Below are positions 35,434-45,991 of a DNA stretch of 64,000 nucleotides, in pieces. The stretch is taken from NCBI GenBank assembly GCA_002270565.1, contig NQMI01000023.1, forward strand, positions 62,001 to 126,000, read 5' to 3'. Positions within the stretch are counted from its first letter, which is position 1; each line of letters opens with the position of its first letter. Origin of the DNA: Stenocarpella maydis (taxonomy: Eukaryota > Ascomycota > Sordariomycetes > Diaporthales > Diaporthaceae). Below the pieces are notes generated by a model, which was not told the DNA's origin, ran no database searches, and worked only from the letters and a program-made list of their open reading frames with translations. A program made the translations under genes and the position numbers.

Positions 35434-36027
35434 TGTTAAACGGAACCGCTCAGCAGGGCGTTGGTACTCCGTGCAAGGAGTTACCCTAGACTTCGTTGTA
35501 AGGAGTTACCCTAGACTTTCTAGCAAGGAGTTACCCTAGACTTGCGAGTCAGGCGATTTTCGCTAAGTACGCCCAGTGCGTGCGTGACGCAAGATGAGTT
35601 TGGTGGCCGTGAGTCGATTATTTTGGCCTGCATTTGCACCTTAATTCAGACCTCTGCATTACCCTTATTTCTTACCCAAAAAGTATATAACTTAGTGCAT
35701 TGGATAGCTTGATTTCAGAAGTTTGTATGTACTTAATTTAGGTATTACTAGGGCTATGGTTGGATGGCTGCTTGGAACCAAAGATGGTGTGTTGGAAGGG
35801 CGAATTTTCCGGCATTTGCAAATTTGCACCAGAGCCGACCGCAGCGTGCCCAGGGGTGAGACGACGTCGGAGGGTATATAAGGAGGGCTTACAGAAGCCC
35901 AACTTAATTCAATACAAAGTTGTCCAGACCATTGTCAATCGTCCCAATTCGCCTCAGAGCACCACACTGCGACCCTGCCGAAACACACGCTGAACTGAAT
36001 GCTATTCTATAGCACAAATTCATCAGA
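35434..36027. mobile_element. solo LTR of another retrotransposon, inserted in copia
   Basis: A 594-base insert of normal GC content within RIP-damaged copia sequence. It begins TGTTAAACGGAACC and ends CATCAGA, with the 5-base direct repeat GTATT on both sides (35429-35433 and 36028-36032). Removing the insert and one repeat restores a continuous copia protein frame. A TATA-like TATATAAGGAGG near 35874 fits an LTR promoter. It contains three 19-bp repeats (see next entry). Which LTR family it belongs to is not known to me. Confidence 0.75.
35475..35549. repeat. three 25-bp tandem repeats in the solo LTR
   Basis: AAGGAGTTACCCTAGACTT occurs perfectly at 35475, 35500 and 35525, each followed by six variable bases. 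The exact 25-base period suggests repeated factor-binding sites in the LTR upstream region. Confidence 0.9.
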
Positions 36028-36799
36028 GTATTATTATCCTTATTAATATTTATGAGGAACTATGGGTGTCCCTACTTTTAAGTAATAGGAAATATCTTCT
36101 CGTGCTGCTAATTTGGCTTGTATTGTATAACTTCGTTAGTTATATTTCGCATGAAGAGTAAGTGTATATTTATATCTTGCATATATAAGAGGAAGGGGGT
36201 TGCTATCTTTATTATGTAGAATGTTAAGTTGCTGGCTGCTATATTGACTGTAGTTGCTCCTATTAACTGTAGTAGTTTTCCCGGTTTGAAGTAAACTGAT
36301 GCTTTACCTGCATGAGACTTATTAAGAGCAATAGGTAATAGTTGCTATAGAGCAGTGTATTAGTTGTATCTGGTAGTAGAATAGTTGGCTGCGCCGGTAT
36401 CTGGGAGGATCTCCTGGAAGTGCTAGTGCAAGTAGTTATCTATTATGAAGACTTCCTTAATATTACTAGCTTCCTTATTAGCTTTATTATTACTGCTGCT
36501 AACGTTATTCTCGTTAGTCATGGAGCTGGGGCCGTCCTGGTTCTCCTTATTATTATTAATACTAAAGGTATGGAAGAAAGCTTGATCTATTAGCTATATG
36601 TAGTTTTCTTGGGTTTTGGTATTGCTAATAAATATGCTAGTGCTCTCCTAGTTAATGCCCTTATAGTTAATAAGGAATGCGTGAAATTCATTATCTAAAG
36701 GGGGTTAATCTATAGCGCTATATATGTTTATATATGTGCCTTTGGCCTTTTGGTGCTCTTCAAAAGAGTAATTTAATAACCAGCATCCTTCCTTCTAGC

Positions 36800-38441
36800 A
36801 AATAAAGCATTTCTTCTTATATGGGGGACTATTTCTATTATTCCTTTTGTAGGGGTAGTTACATCCTCTAAAGAGCAGCCGGAAGTTGCCTTAGGGATAG
36901 TAATTGCCTTATCCCAGGGGATATCGCCCATGCGTAGAGTTCCTCAGGTAGTTGCCTCTATACCGCCGGTTATTATTATACCGGCAGTCAAGATAGAACT
37001 GGTTACTATTAAGGTATTGCTTGTTATTTTAATCTTCATCCTCATTATAGTTACCATCCTATCCATTATTATTACCTTGCCCTATAGTATATGACTGGGA
37101 GGAGCGTTAAGGCCCTAATAATGCAGCGCAATAACGGAGCATATCACATACTTTATTGGCAGTAGCCAGGGCCATTAGCTTAATAAAGTAGAACTCGGGT
37201 ATACCGCATATAGCATGGATGAGGTTGTCACGTAGTGGTTTGTCTCCTAGTGCTTCTTTATAGCTAAGTATTCAGGAATATTATTTTATATTTTTAATTA
37301 AGATTTCTACTATTTCTAATAAGGTTTTACCCTTATTTTTCTACTATATTAATGTAAAAATAATAGTATTCTATATTATTAAATATACTTATTATCTACT
37401 ATCTATATTAAATCATTACTTAAGTTTAGCATATACTATAGCGAAGGTATCCTTATCTGTAATTAACTATATATAAAAATCCTTAGCTTTACCCTTCAAT
37501 ATTACAGGTAATGCTACCCGGAAGTAAGTTAGGTATAGGTAGTTGTTTTTACAGACATTATAAAAGAAACGGATTTTATCATCAAGTACTTCATCCATTA
37601 CTCCAGTGAATTTCTCATCATCTAAGTAGTACTTAGCCATATTAGCAGACATACCCTTCTCTAGTAGTATAGCATATAGCTATTGCAGAGGGATCATGGC
37701 ATGCTTCTCATAGGCAGCTCGGAATTCCTCCCACTTAAGTATTAATCCATAGCTATCAGAAGTCTCATAATTATACATGCCCTATGGCTAACGGGATAGG
37801 GACTGAGATCTGGGTACAGCTGGGGCAGTAGGTTGTAATATAGGTCTATAGGTACTTGGGCCTATCCCTCTATTGCTACTTGGTGCTGGTTAGCATTTCT
37901 CAAATAATAGACTATTATTAAAGAGGATATAGTCATGATATCTCTTCAACCATATTATCTATTAGTGCTGGTATTGCACGGATGCTGGGGCTTTTGGTAG
38001 GGAATCTATCTCCAATAGTTCTATAAAGGCCTTTATATTATCATTAACCTATAAGTATATTCCCTTACTTTATAGTATCTTCTTAAGGGCAGTAAGGATA
38101 TTGCGATAGATTGCTCTAAATATTTGCTCTTTTTAGTCCCTAAAGTCATCTTTAAAGTTAATATAGACTTCCTAGCTGATATGCCTTACGTACACTTGGT
38201 GGCATGCTTGCACATAGGTATTGAGATAGATTGCGTATGGTCTTAGGTTACTCAGAGCATCTGGATCCAGGTCTACCCCCCATAAACTAGGGTTAAGGCT
38301 CATCTTAGCAGTAGCCTCCCTAAGTAATATATCCTCAATCATATCCAATAAGTTAATAGGGTTAAGACTAGTAGTAACTATTAGTATGGCTATTAATACT
38401 GATAGCATAGGGGTGTTATCTTTATCATAAGGGTTTGCCAT
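36800..38441 (-). pseudogene. copia gag, inactivated
   Basis: On the minus strand gag starts at 38441 (MANPYDKDNTPML). It continues through KYYLDDEKFTGVMDEVLDD and a KGKAKDFY segment near 37500 to a CCHC-like knuckle at about 36820 (C-F-I-C, then K-E-G-C-W). The histidine that should follow has been replaced in NYSFEEHQK. Several stops break the frame. Confidence 0.75.
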
Positions 38442-38976
38442 TATAATATGCAGATCGTATAGTTAGTGTATAGTATTATAGTAAAGAACAGGGGTATGTT
38501 AGGGCAAAGTAGGGATAAAAAAGATGATAATAAGGGGTAGTAAGTATATAGGGGTAAGCTATTAGCAGGGGTAGTGAAGATATACTGGCTGGTAAGGTTA
38601 ACCTCAGCTGGTATAGCTGATTGCTGAGGGGATTGCTGGGGTAGTTGCCGATGGGTGCTGAAGTGGTGATATCTCCAGCATTATCTTTAAGAGTAGCCGT
38701 GGGTTGGCAACGTTATACAGCCTTATGCATTTTGTGGTTGCTTTCCAATAATACTTAGGGCGTGATGGATGCGCGTGGGATGAAGGTGGAGTATAGCGTC
38801 ACGCATATAGAGCCCTCTTCTTCTCATGATGGGTAGTAATGATATCGCTGAAGACCACTGGAGTGTCTTTAAGGAGTGATGCCGTTAGTACCGTTAGCAT
38901 AGCCACTATTAAAGCAGTAATGATCTGTCTCTTTAATCCTTGCTAATCTGTGGTTGCCCTTGCAACCACTGATTAG

Positions 38977-39189
38977 TGTTGGATGGGTCACGTATTATAA
39001 TACGAGTGGGGTGTTATTCTTGTATTTCTCTCTGTCTTGAGTAGTGGGTGCAGTGGGCGTAGCCCGCCAGCTATCTCGGGTCTATATAGTAGGTGGTAGT
39101 TGCTTAGTAAGCAACTACGCCCTCTGGCTACAGTACGGTGGCTGTAGCGATAGCCCACCAATGTGCTGTTGCACACTACTATTGCCACA
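38977..39189 (-). repeat. 5' LTR of the copia element
   Basis: 213 bases, direct copy of 31027-31241. On the minus strand the sequence just inside it (CTAATCAGTGGTTGCAAGG) lies where the primer-binding site should be. Confidence 0.88.
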
Positions 39190-40860
39190 ACTGTATCTAA
39201 AAGTGAGGCTATTTAGCCTGCTTAACGCCTATCTATTGCTGAGGAGAATAGGCTTGTTAAATGGATCATTAAGCAGGAATTACTAGGTTATGTCTTAATA
39301 GCCTTAGTGGTGCGGTAAATCACTAAGGCTGTTATAAAGAAATAAGGTGATAATTAGCCTCTTGGGAAGCACTGGATAGCATTATTTAAAAGCCGCTATA
39401 ATGATATTAAGATAAAGATTTCTCGCCCTTAAGAAGCCGCCTAATTTAATAGCTTTATACTAAAGGCGGTCTACTAATATTTTAGCTATTAAGAGCTATT
39501 TAGCTAGGTTAAGCTAAAGTTAATAGTTAAAAATATTAATAAGAGCGGCATTATAGAGGGCTAAGGTATTATTTATATACCTATAAAGCTTTATAATAGT
39601 TGGTACTAATGAATTTTAGGTGTTAATAGCCTTATGCTTAAATCTGTAGAGACTAAAACTGCCCTTAAGAAGATAAGTAGCAGCTATACTTGGGTAACCC
39701 TTATTAATGCTATTATAGCTTCTGGTTACTATTTATACCTGGGAATTATCTTTAAGGGTAAAGATCTTTAAGCCTAATGATTCTTATAAGAGTTTAAGTA
39801 GTTATACTCTTAGCACTATATTATATTGCCTAATAGCTGGACTAATAATGAGATCACTATAGTATAGCTTTATAATTATTTTTAACTCTAGATAGACAAA
39901 ATCCAAAAAGATATTGATTCTCAAGTAATTCTATTGATTTTAGATAGCTATAAAAGCTATACTTTAGTATTTAAATTCCTTTAATTACTATATTAAAGAT
40001 TTATTTACTAATGATACTTAAATAGGTAGAATTTATTAAGAAGTGCTTCTTTAGCAATATTTTTTATACTTCCTCCTAGTATATACTTCTTATAGGCTAT
40101 AGCTAGCAGATAATAGATATTTCAATATCCTCAAGGCTACTTATTAAAAAGAATTAGCCAAACTTGACTCTATTACCGACTTAGCGCCTATGGGTAAAAT
40201 TAACTTTCTTTATTATTTAGTAAAGGCTAGAGCGGCTGTAAAGCTAATAACTATTTAATTAGCTTAAAAGTATACTAGAAATTAGCTTATAAGCAGCTAG
40301 AAGGCATTAAATTACTTAGAAATCCAGCTGAATTAAGAGGATTATAAGAATAGTATACCTAAAGCCTTACTTAAGAATGCTAGCAATGAGGACTTTAATA
40401 TAAGGGACTATATACTTAAATTAGCCTAAAATACTAGCCCAGTATAAAGATAGCGGGCTAAGAATATTGCGAATACCTTTAAGGAAATATAGGCTAGAAT
40501 AGCCTTCTTAAAGCAAGAAAACGTTAAGCTTAAGGCTCATAATAGTGCTTAGAGAAGTATAAAGAAATGCTATGCTATCCCTAACCCTAATAAAGAAAAT
40601 TCATAAGTATTTATAAGATATTAAGCTAAGGAGGGTCTATTAAAGACCTTAAAGAGGAGTTTTAGGCTCTAGAAGATATGCCTGCTGATGAAGAAATATT
40701 TAAAGGCTTTAGTAATAAGGGACTAGGCAATAAGGATGAGGAGGATATTTTAGCACTAATTATTATGAGATCTAGGCGTGGAATTAAGCAGCCGCCTAGA
40801 TATATAGATTAGCTATCTTGTAAGCTTTAATTTGCTATATAAATTAACTCTCAATACTAA
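39190..40860 (+). pseudogene. decayed pogo-type (DDE1, Tc1/mariner) transposase
   Basis: The plus strand contains the central and C-terminal parts of a fungal pogo-family transposase in one main frame with many stops. Recognisable pieces are TWVTLINAIIASGYYLYLGIIFKGKDL, NSWTNNEI, and the second catalytic aspartate in LLILDSYKSYTLVFKFL (normally a D-G-H-x-S-H segment). The C-terminus ends RRGIKQPPRYID near 40810. The N-terminal DNA-binding part is absent. It starts directly at the right edge of the copia LTR. Confidence 0.65.
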
Positions 40861-41457
40861 GTATTGAGTATTTTATGTGTATTGTGAATTTGGGCAGTTT
40901 GTATGTGGCTCCTCATTCCACTAGTAGGGGTGTTCCACTAGTGGGGGTCAGATGGTATGTCGTTCTTGACTATTATCTTGCCATCAAGTGGTTGTAACTA
41001 TGTGAGCATGCGTGAGGCCCCATTATCAAGGGCCGCAACAAGTGCCACAGAGCAGCGATGAAGAATGAGAGGGTTCTAGTCCTCATGATTGACATATGAA
41101 ATTGGTATATACAAACAAATCAGTACCACTGAATTACAGAACCCGTATTTCGCATACACCATGGTGCCGTGCAAACCCTTGTCTCGCAGCGGCCTGTACT
41201 TCTGAAAGACTACTTAAAATATCCTTCAAAAGCCCTTGTGTGTGCTCAGGCAAGAACAATGCAAGTGCACAACCAATGGCGTTGTTTGACTTGAAGAACA
41301 TAGGAAGTCAGATTAATTTTCATTATCCCGCGCCCAGATGAACGGGGCTATCCTCGGGGCACTGCCATGATCATTGGCACCTCCCGACTATTTAAGCAAC
41401 AAGTGCCACCCAGCTCCCTCAACTCAAGGCAATGAGCATCTCACAAGTCCGACAATC
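40861..41457. other. right border of the transposon island
   Basis: Base composition returns to normal near 40,900. TCCACTAGTAGGGGTGT and TTCCACTAGTGGGGGT form a near-perfect short direct repeat around 40,920-40,945. The last part is the leader of the small gene that follows. Confidence 0.45.
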
Positions 41458-41736
41458 ATGGCAAGAACCCCTTACGAGCTGAAGCCATTTGTGCCAATTG
41501 AGCCAAAAGATTCAAAGCCCCCTGAGGACCCTGAGAAGCTTGAAAAACTTCGGGCTGTCCAAAAAACCATCGAGGAGGCCAAGGAAAGTAGGGCAAGGTT
41601 TGTTGCGGGCGCCGACGAGCTAAGGGAGACCGGCCACGCTGCCGAAGCGCAGGAGGCAACAAACAGCGTAAGTCAGGTGGACGAGATCCTTGTAAAGCTT
41701 ATAGAATTACGTCTTGAGATTCTGGAGGGTGAGTAA
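41458..41736 (+). CDS. 92-aa coiled-coil protein of unknown function
   Basis: A small intact ORF starting MARTPYELKPFVPIEPKD. Residues 25-92 are almost entirely Glu, Lys, Ala, Arg and Leu, with heptad-like spacing (EKLEKLRAVQKTIEEAKESRARF, then VSQVDEILVKLIELRLEILEGE), so one long helix or coiled coil is expected. There is no signal peptide and no membrane helix. An upstream in-frame ATG at 41374 would add 28 residues without conserved character. Codon use is unlike the AT-rich island next to it. Not recognised as a named family. Confidence 0.6.
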   Translation: MARTPYELKPFVPIEPKDSKPPEDPEKLEKLRAVQKTIEEAKESRARFVAGADELRETGHAAEAQEATNSVSQVDEILVKLIELRLEILEGE

Positions 41737-42337
41737 ACATGTTCCCGCTTGCTTTGGTTAGATATTTAGACACTGTAACTGTCTGTCTTGATCTGAAAGA
41801 TTGGGACCCCCTAATAGAATCCTTTTTGGAAAAGCCTTAATATGCAGGAGGTACTGTGGTCGTGTATTCAACCGTGAAGATTATGTTTTGCCAAGTTATA
41901 TGATGCTCCTGGTCGAATACAAGTTGTAAAAGCGGAGGATTGGTTGGTATATCCGTCACACGCAACATCGGTGTACCTAAGCCCAAATTTACGCACCCAA
42001 TATAAATTTTAAACGCTCTAACTGGGTGCAGTTTTTTCAGGAGTATAGGTATTTATTTGGCTTGAGTGGAAGTGGGTGTTGAAGCGGATGTCCAGGTTCC
42101 TAGTTGACATGGAGTAGCGACAGCGTACTATCCAATTTTGCGGGTGCAAATGCCTGTATCATTTCAGAAATTATCGAGGCCACGGGCCATGCATAGGGAT
42201 ATGAGAACCAGCCGTAAACGTCAAACTTAGAAACAGGCGGCAGCAGAACCCAACATCTACACGACACCTGGCCTTACATATGATATGGGAAATATCTGAC
42301 TCCAAGAGCAAAGGCTTGGAGAGGAAACATTCCAGAT
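41737..42337. other. intergenic, no gene seen
   Basis: 600 bases between convergent genes. It has no recognised element. Confidence 0.55.
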
Positions 42338-43289
42338 TCAATTGTGGTGATGGCAACCAGTGACTTGATCTGTATCCTGTGCCCTCCGGGCCTTGAGCTG
42401 GAGCTCAAGACCTGCAGCATCGATCCTCTTGGCGTGGTCCTGTTCCAACATGGCAGCCAACAGGTCATGTCCCTCTCCAACCAGCGCCTGCCGGTGTCCT
42501 TCAACCTCACCGAGCCAGCTTCTCATTTGCTCCAGCACCGTAGCACTTTCAAATACGTGCGGCAGGATCCACTCTCCGTCCGGCAGCTTGGTATGCTTGA
42601 ACACGAAAAGCATCGTCACGCCCAGGGCCCAGACATCGCCAGGACTACCCTTTCTCCGCTCAAGATATTCGGGTGGCGCATAAGGTGGCGTCCCTGATAG
42701 GTTGAACCAGTCTTGTGGTAATACTCTGTGGTTGAGCGCGGCGCCGAAATCGATCAGGACGCTGTGCTGCGTCCTGGGGTCCCACATGATATTGTCGGGC
42801 TTGACGTCGTCGTGCGTGATGAAATTCGCGTGTAGGTGGGCTAGGGCGCCGGAAATCTGCTCCCACACTGTGGTTGCGTCTGTCTGGGAGAGGGTGGAAT
42901 TCCCAAGACTGTCCGCATACTTGTCCAGGCTTTGTCCGGGCTCAGCGTTTAGGGTGAGGGTAAGTTTACTGGCATCTTCGTGCCATAGCTGCGTGATGTG
43001 CTCCTGTAACCAGTTGTCTGAGTCTGGTAGTTACCAGTCAAACAAGATGTTCAACAAGATCACTTACATTGAAAGGAACGAGCCTCAATGCGCCGGCTTC
43101 GTTGCGAAATCGTGGCACTGTGCGAGGATCATGTTGATTCCGGAACCTCTTGGTGATTGCGACGCGTCCATTGAAGTGACCAAGCTCTATTGTTGAGTGA
43201 TTTGTCTCCGCAATGAGCTGAGCAGAATGTTGTTTGCCTGGTTTTGCCTCAAGATCGCCTGGCAATGGTTTTATAGTGTCTCCACCCAT
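42338..43289 (-). CDS. divergent protein kinase
   Basis: Two exons (43068-43289 and 42338-43003) give 295 aa starting MGGDTIKPLPGD. The N-lobe is short and lacks a glycine-rich loop, but the lysine of the VAIK site is seen in RVAITKRF (about residue 50). The catalytic loop reads H-D-D-V-K-P-D-N where most kinases have HRD. D-F-G is intact in VLIDFGAAL. The activation segment ends GTPPYAPPEYL, then GSPGDVWALGVTMLFVF. Catalytic Asp, Asn and DFG Asp are all present, so activity is possible despite the missing arginine. An upstream exon may exist: the frame is open above the chosen start for about 45 codons. This belongs to the many lineage-specific kinases of fungi; the substrate is unknown. Confidence 0.75.
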
Positions 43290-45123
43290 GACCAGACGTG
43301 TCTTTTGGGACTCACAAACGGAACTTGTATCAATATAGGGAAAGTCAATCCCAGGCTCGTTCGATTCGGAGTGGCGGGTGGTGATACTATCCCTCTTATT
43401 GCGGGCGAAGAATTACACTATTAGTAAGTCTTTATGGCCCGTGACAACACCTAACCCGGTTGGTGGGCTGACAGGCAGTTTGGCTGACTACACCCCGGCC
43501 GGTGACTCAGGCCGCAGAGACAGGAAATCTCGCTCAGAGGAAGTAGTAAATATCACCTTTCCAAGTATGGATGGATAGAGTTGCGAGTCGAGAGGCAATT
43601 GTTTGGAACAACTCGTTGGGAAACATTTACGAAACCCCCGGACAGTGTCTGACAGTTGCTGGAACATAACATGTTGTGGGTTCCAACCGATGGTGACTCA
43701 AAGACTTGCTGGCGCATACAGCTATTGACAAGTGTCGGGGAGCCGGGCAGGAAGACGCGGTTGTGTGTCTCTGGTGGACCGCCCCTGAAATATTTAACTA
43801 CTCCAAATAATAGTGTATTGTACACTATGTAAATGCTGCCAACCCGGTTATCCACAACCTTAAGCACAGTCGATGGGGCCGGGTGGAGAGAATGGAGACT
43901 CGGCAGTGGCCCACCGAGAAAGGGTCCATTAGATATCCACATCACCGGCAGCATCGGGAATGCCAGGATGGCGGGTAGTTGCAGCAACAAAGACGACGCC
44001 GTGCAACGTGTTGCTGTGATACTCTCTCTACCAGGGCACTAGATTGGGGTTGTGCATCCCGTGCATCGAAGACGGGCGCACAGCTGAAGGGATGTGCTGA
44101 GGTGGCACAGCGTGCACGGGTGATGAGCAAATGTGCTTGTCAAGAGTTGCAGGACTAACTGACATATACGGAGTAGTACGTAGTACACTACTGTGTAGAT
44201 AACGGCGTTACCGAGTCTGGTTACTGGTCAGTGCATGTACTGAGCCCACAGTTCTGGGGATGACGTCAGGGCGTACACCAGAGAGGAGCGGTCGAGTGGT
44301 CATTGTGCGATCCGTGCGCCAGCTACGTACCCGCGCTAGCCGCTAAAAGCTTAGCATGCCGGGCCAGGGCAGTCTTTGGGCCCCACGGTTGGACCACTCG
44401 AACCCGGTTTTCCTGGGCCCTTGTCGTCATCCACCGAGCTTCTTTGTTTTGCCCACGCGGTTGCGACTGCGGCAGCGGCAGCGGCAGTGACGGCGTCCAC
44501 CTGAGCTCTCTCTGCTCGTGCTACCGCCCGTGCGACGGCGGGGTCCCAGTCCAATGTCTCCATGTTTAACTGGCGTGTGACCCTCGCACCACCGCTCACT
44601 GGCCGACCTTGAAGTTATTGCTGGTCCCGTCATCCTGGGACGCGCAATCAACTCCGTCTTGTAAGCATTTTCCACCTCCCTTCCTCTCCCGTTCGGACGA
44701 AACCTGGCACTCCCCCAGACGTTTCAAGGGACCAGAGTCTTCTGAAACTACCACATCCCATCCCAGGTGCTGGTGCATTGACGCCAGCCGACAGCTCTCA
44801 ACTCTAAATCCAACGGTCCTGCGGTTCGTGCACGACCTCTGTCCTCACGCTCACCATCAGAGAATCTGTGTCTCAGTCCCAGAAACAAGTCATTTCCCGG
44901 CACACCTCCCAAGGTATGCAATGACATGCGCCGCCTCCCCCAGCCCATTCGCTCTCCCACGACTTGATTCCCATCCAGCACTTTACCGCGGAATTATCTG
45001 CGCAATATTTGCGTTCCTTCGCGCTGACACAACAAACTCTCCCTCAGGGCGCCGTCTCATATACCCCGAGGCAACAGCTGCCTTCCTTCATCGCTCCTCT
45101 CCGTCCCTGTGCACGCCGCAACC
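43290..45123. other. intergenic, divergent kinase and SUR7 genes
   Basis: 1.8 kb. A minus-strand ORF of 145 codons at 43553-43990 has no protein-like pattern. The stretch before 45124 is C-rich and probably the promoter and leader of the SUR7 gene. Confidence 0.5.
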
Positions 45124-45991
45124 ATGGCCGGTCGTACGTATCCTCTGACTCCGCTGTCCGTCAACCAGGCCGTGACATGCTGACCGATCGACCAGACCCA
45201 TCCCTGGGCGGCGTTGCCCTGATCTTCCTCGCCGGATCCATAGTGATGATCTTCTTCGTCATCCTCTCCGGCGTGACAGCGACCTCACCCCTCCAAGATA
45301 CCTACTTTCTACGAGCAGACACAGGTGGCATCACCGGCGCGCGCCAAACCTCGCAATGGACATACTTCCACATATGCAGCCCCGGAAACGTCGACTGCAC
45401 ACGGGCCAGTCCTGCCATGCCGTTCGGCCATGCGTGGGCGGACGATGCCGATAATATTCCAGACGGGCTGGGCGGGTGGGTGTCGTTCCCCTCGAGTCTG
45501 ACGAGACTCTGCCAGCACAGCAGCTAACACTGGATTGCAGTTCTTATGCGGGGAATACTACCTCCAAGTACTACTTCTACATGTGGCGCTTTGGCTGGGT
45601 CCTCTATCTGATCGCGCTCTTCTTCGACGTGCTCGCCTTCTTCTCGGGTTTCCTCGCATGCTGCGGCCGCTTGGGCGCCGCCATCTCGGGACTCGTGTCA
45701 CTAGTCGCCCTGTTCTTCTACACAATTGCCGTCTCGCTCATGACAGCCACCTTTGTCAAGGCCCGGGACGCATTCTTGGCCGACGGCCGTAGCGCATCCA
45801 TTGGTCGCTACGCCTTTGGCTTCAGCTGGGGCGCATGGGCTGCCTTGTTCATCGGGACCGTGCTATTCTTCATGGGTACGCGGCGCGGCGACGGCGTCTC
45901 CAAGCGCAGCCGCTTTGGGAGGAGCCGAAGCACCAGGAGCCATCGCTCCTACGACCTCGGAAGCAGGAGGGTCAAGGATGACTACTCTTAG
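45124..45991 (+). CDS. SUR7/PalI-family membrane protein
   Basis: Three exons (45124-45133, 45169-45475, 45541-45991) give 255 aa starting MAGRRDMLTDRPDPSLGG. Four transmembrane helices are seen: GVALIFLAGSIVMIFFVILSGV, then WRFGWVLYLIALFFDVLAFFSGFL, AISGLVSLVALFFYTIAVSLM and GAWAALFIGTVLFFMG. The first extracellular loop has the WTYFHIC and NVDC cysteines expected for the claudin-like SUR7 group. The C-terminus is basic (RSRFGRSRSTRSHRS). Such proteins sit in plasma-membrane eisosome domains or affect wall stress responses. The first exon is only ten bases, but all junctions keep the frame. Which paralogue it is cannot be decided. Confidence 0.85.

Larger units (their letters stand above)
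34500..36430 (-). pseudogene. copia protease and integrase, inactivated
   Basis: Near 36395 on the minus strand the aspartic protease motif L-P-D-T-G-A-A is followed by the fold segment ending IIKIATPFLLYM. Downstream, split by the solo LTR, comes the zinc-binding start of integrase (LTEVELQRLYR, then HHYQMH). Further on, the C-terminal integrase text MPTLLVFRAYPHI and EAVQKAIKEIRR appears at 34591-34791, then GPYKLLSI. Stops occur throughout. The order gag, PR, IN, RT identifies copia rather than gypsy. Confidence 0.8.
31027..39189 (-). mobile_element. Ty1/copia retrotransposon, both LTRs, RIP-damaged
   Basis: An 8.16-kb copia element in minus orientation. Two direct LTRs (31027-31241 and 38977-39189) bound an interior in which gag, aspartic protease, integrase, reverse transcriptase and RNase H segments occur in copia order, all interrupted by stops. 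A purine-rich tract on the minus strand (AAAAAGAAAAGACTACCAG) lies directly before the LTR at 31241, as expected for the polypurine tract. The interior is strongly AT-rich. A solo LTR of another family is inserted at 35434-36027. No matching target duplication flanks the element. It cannot encode its own proteins. Confidence 0.85.

Noticed and set aside
35434..36032. CRISPR-like array suggested by three equal repeats at 25-base spacing
   Set aside because: Only three units with six-base spacers inside an LTR of a fungal genome; a promoter repeat explains it.
43553..43990. 145-codon minus-strand ORF upstream of the kinase
   Set aside because: No conserved pattern and no splice join to the kinase frame was found.
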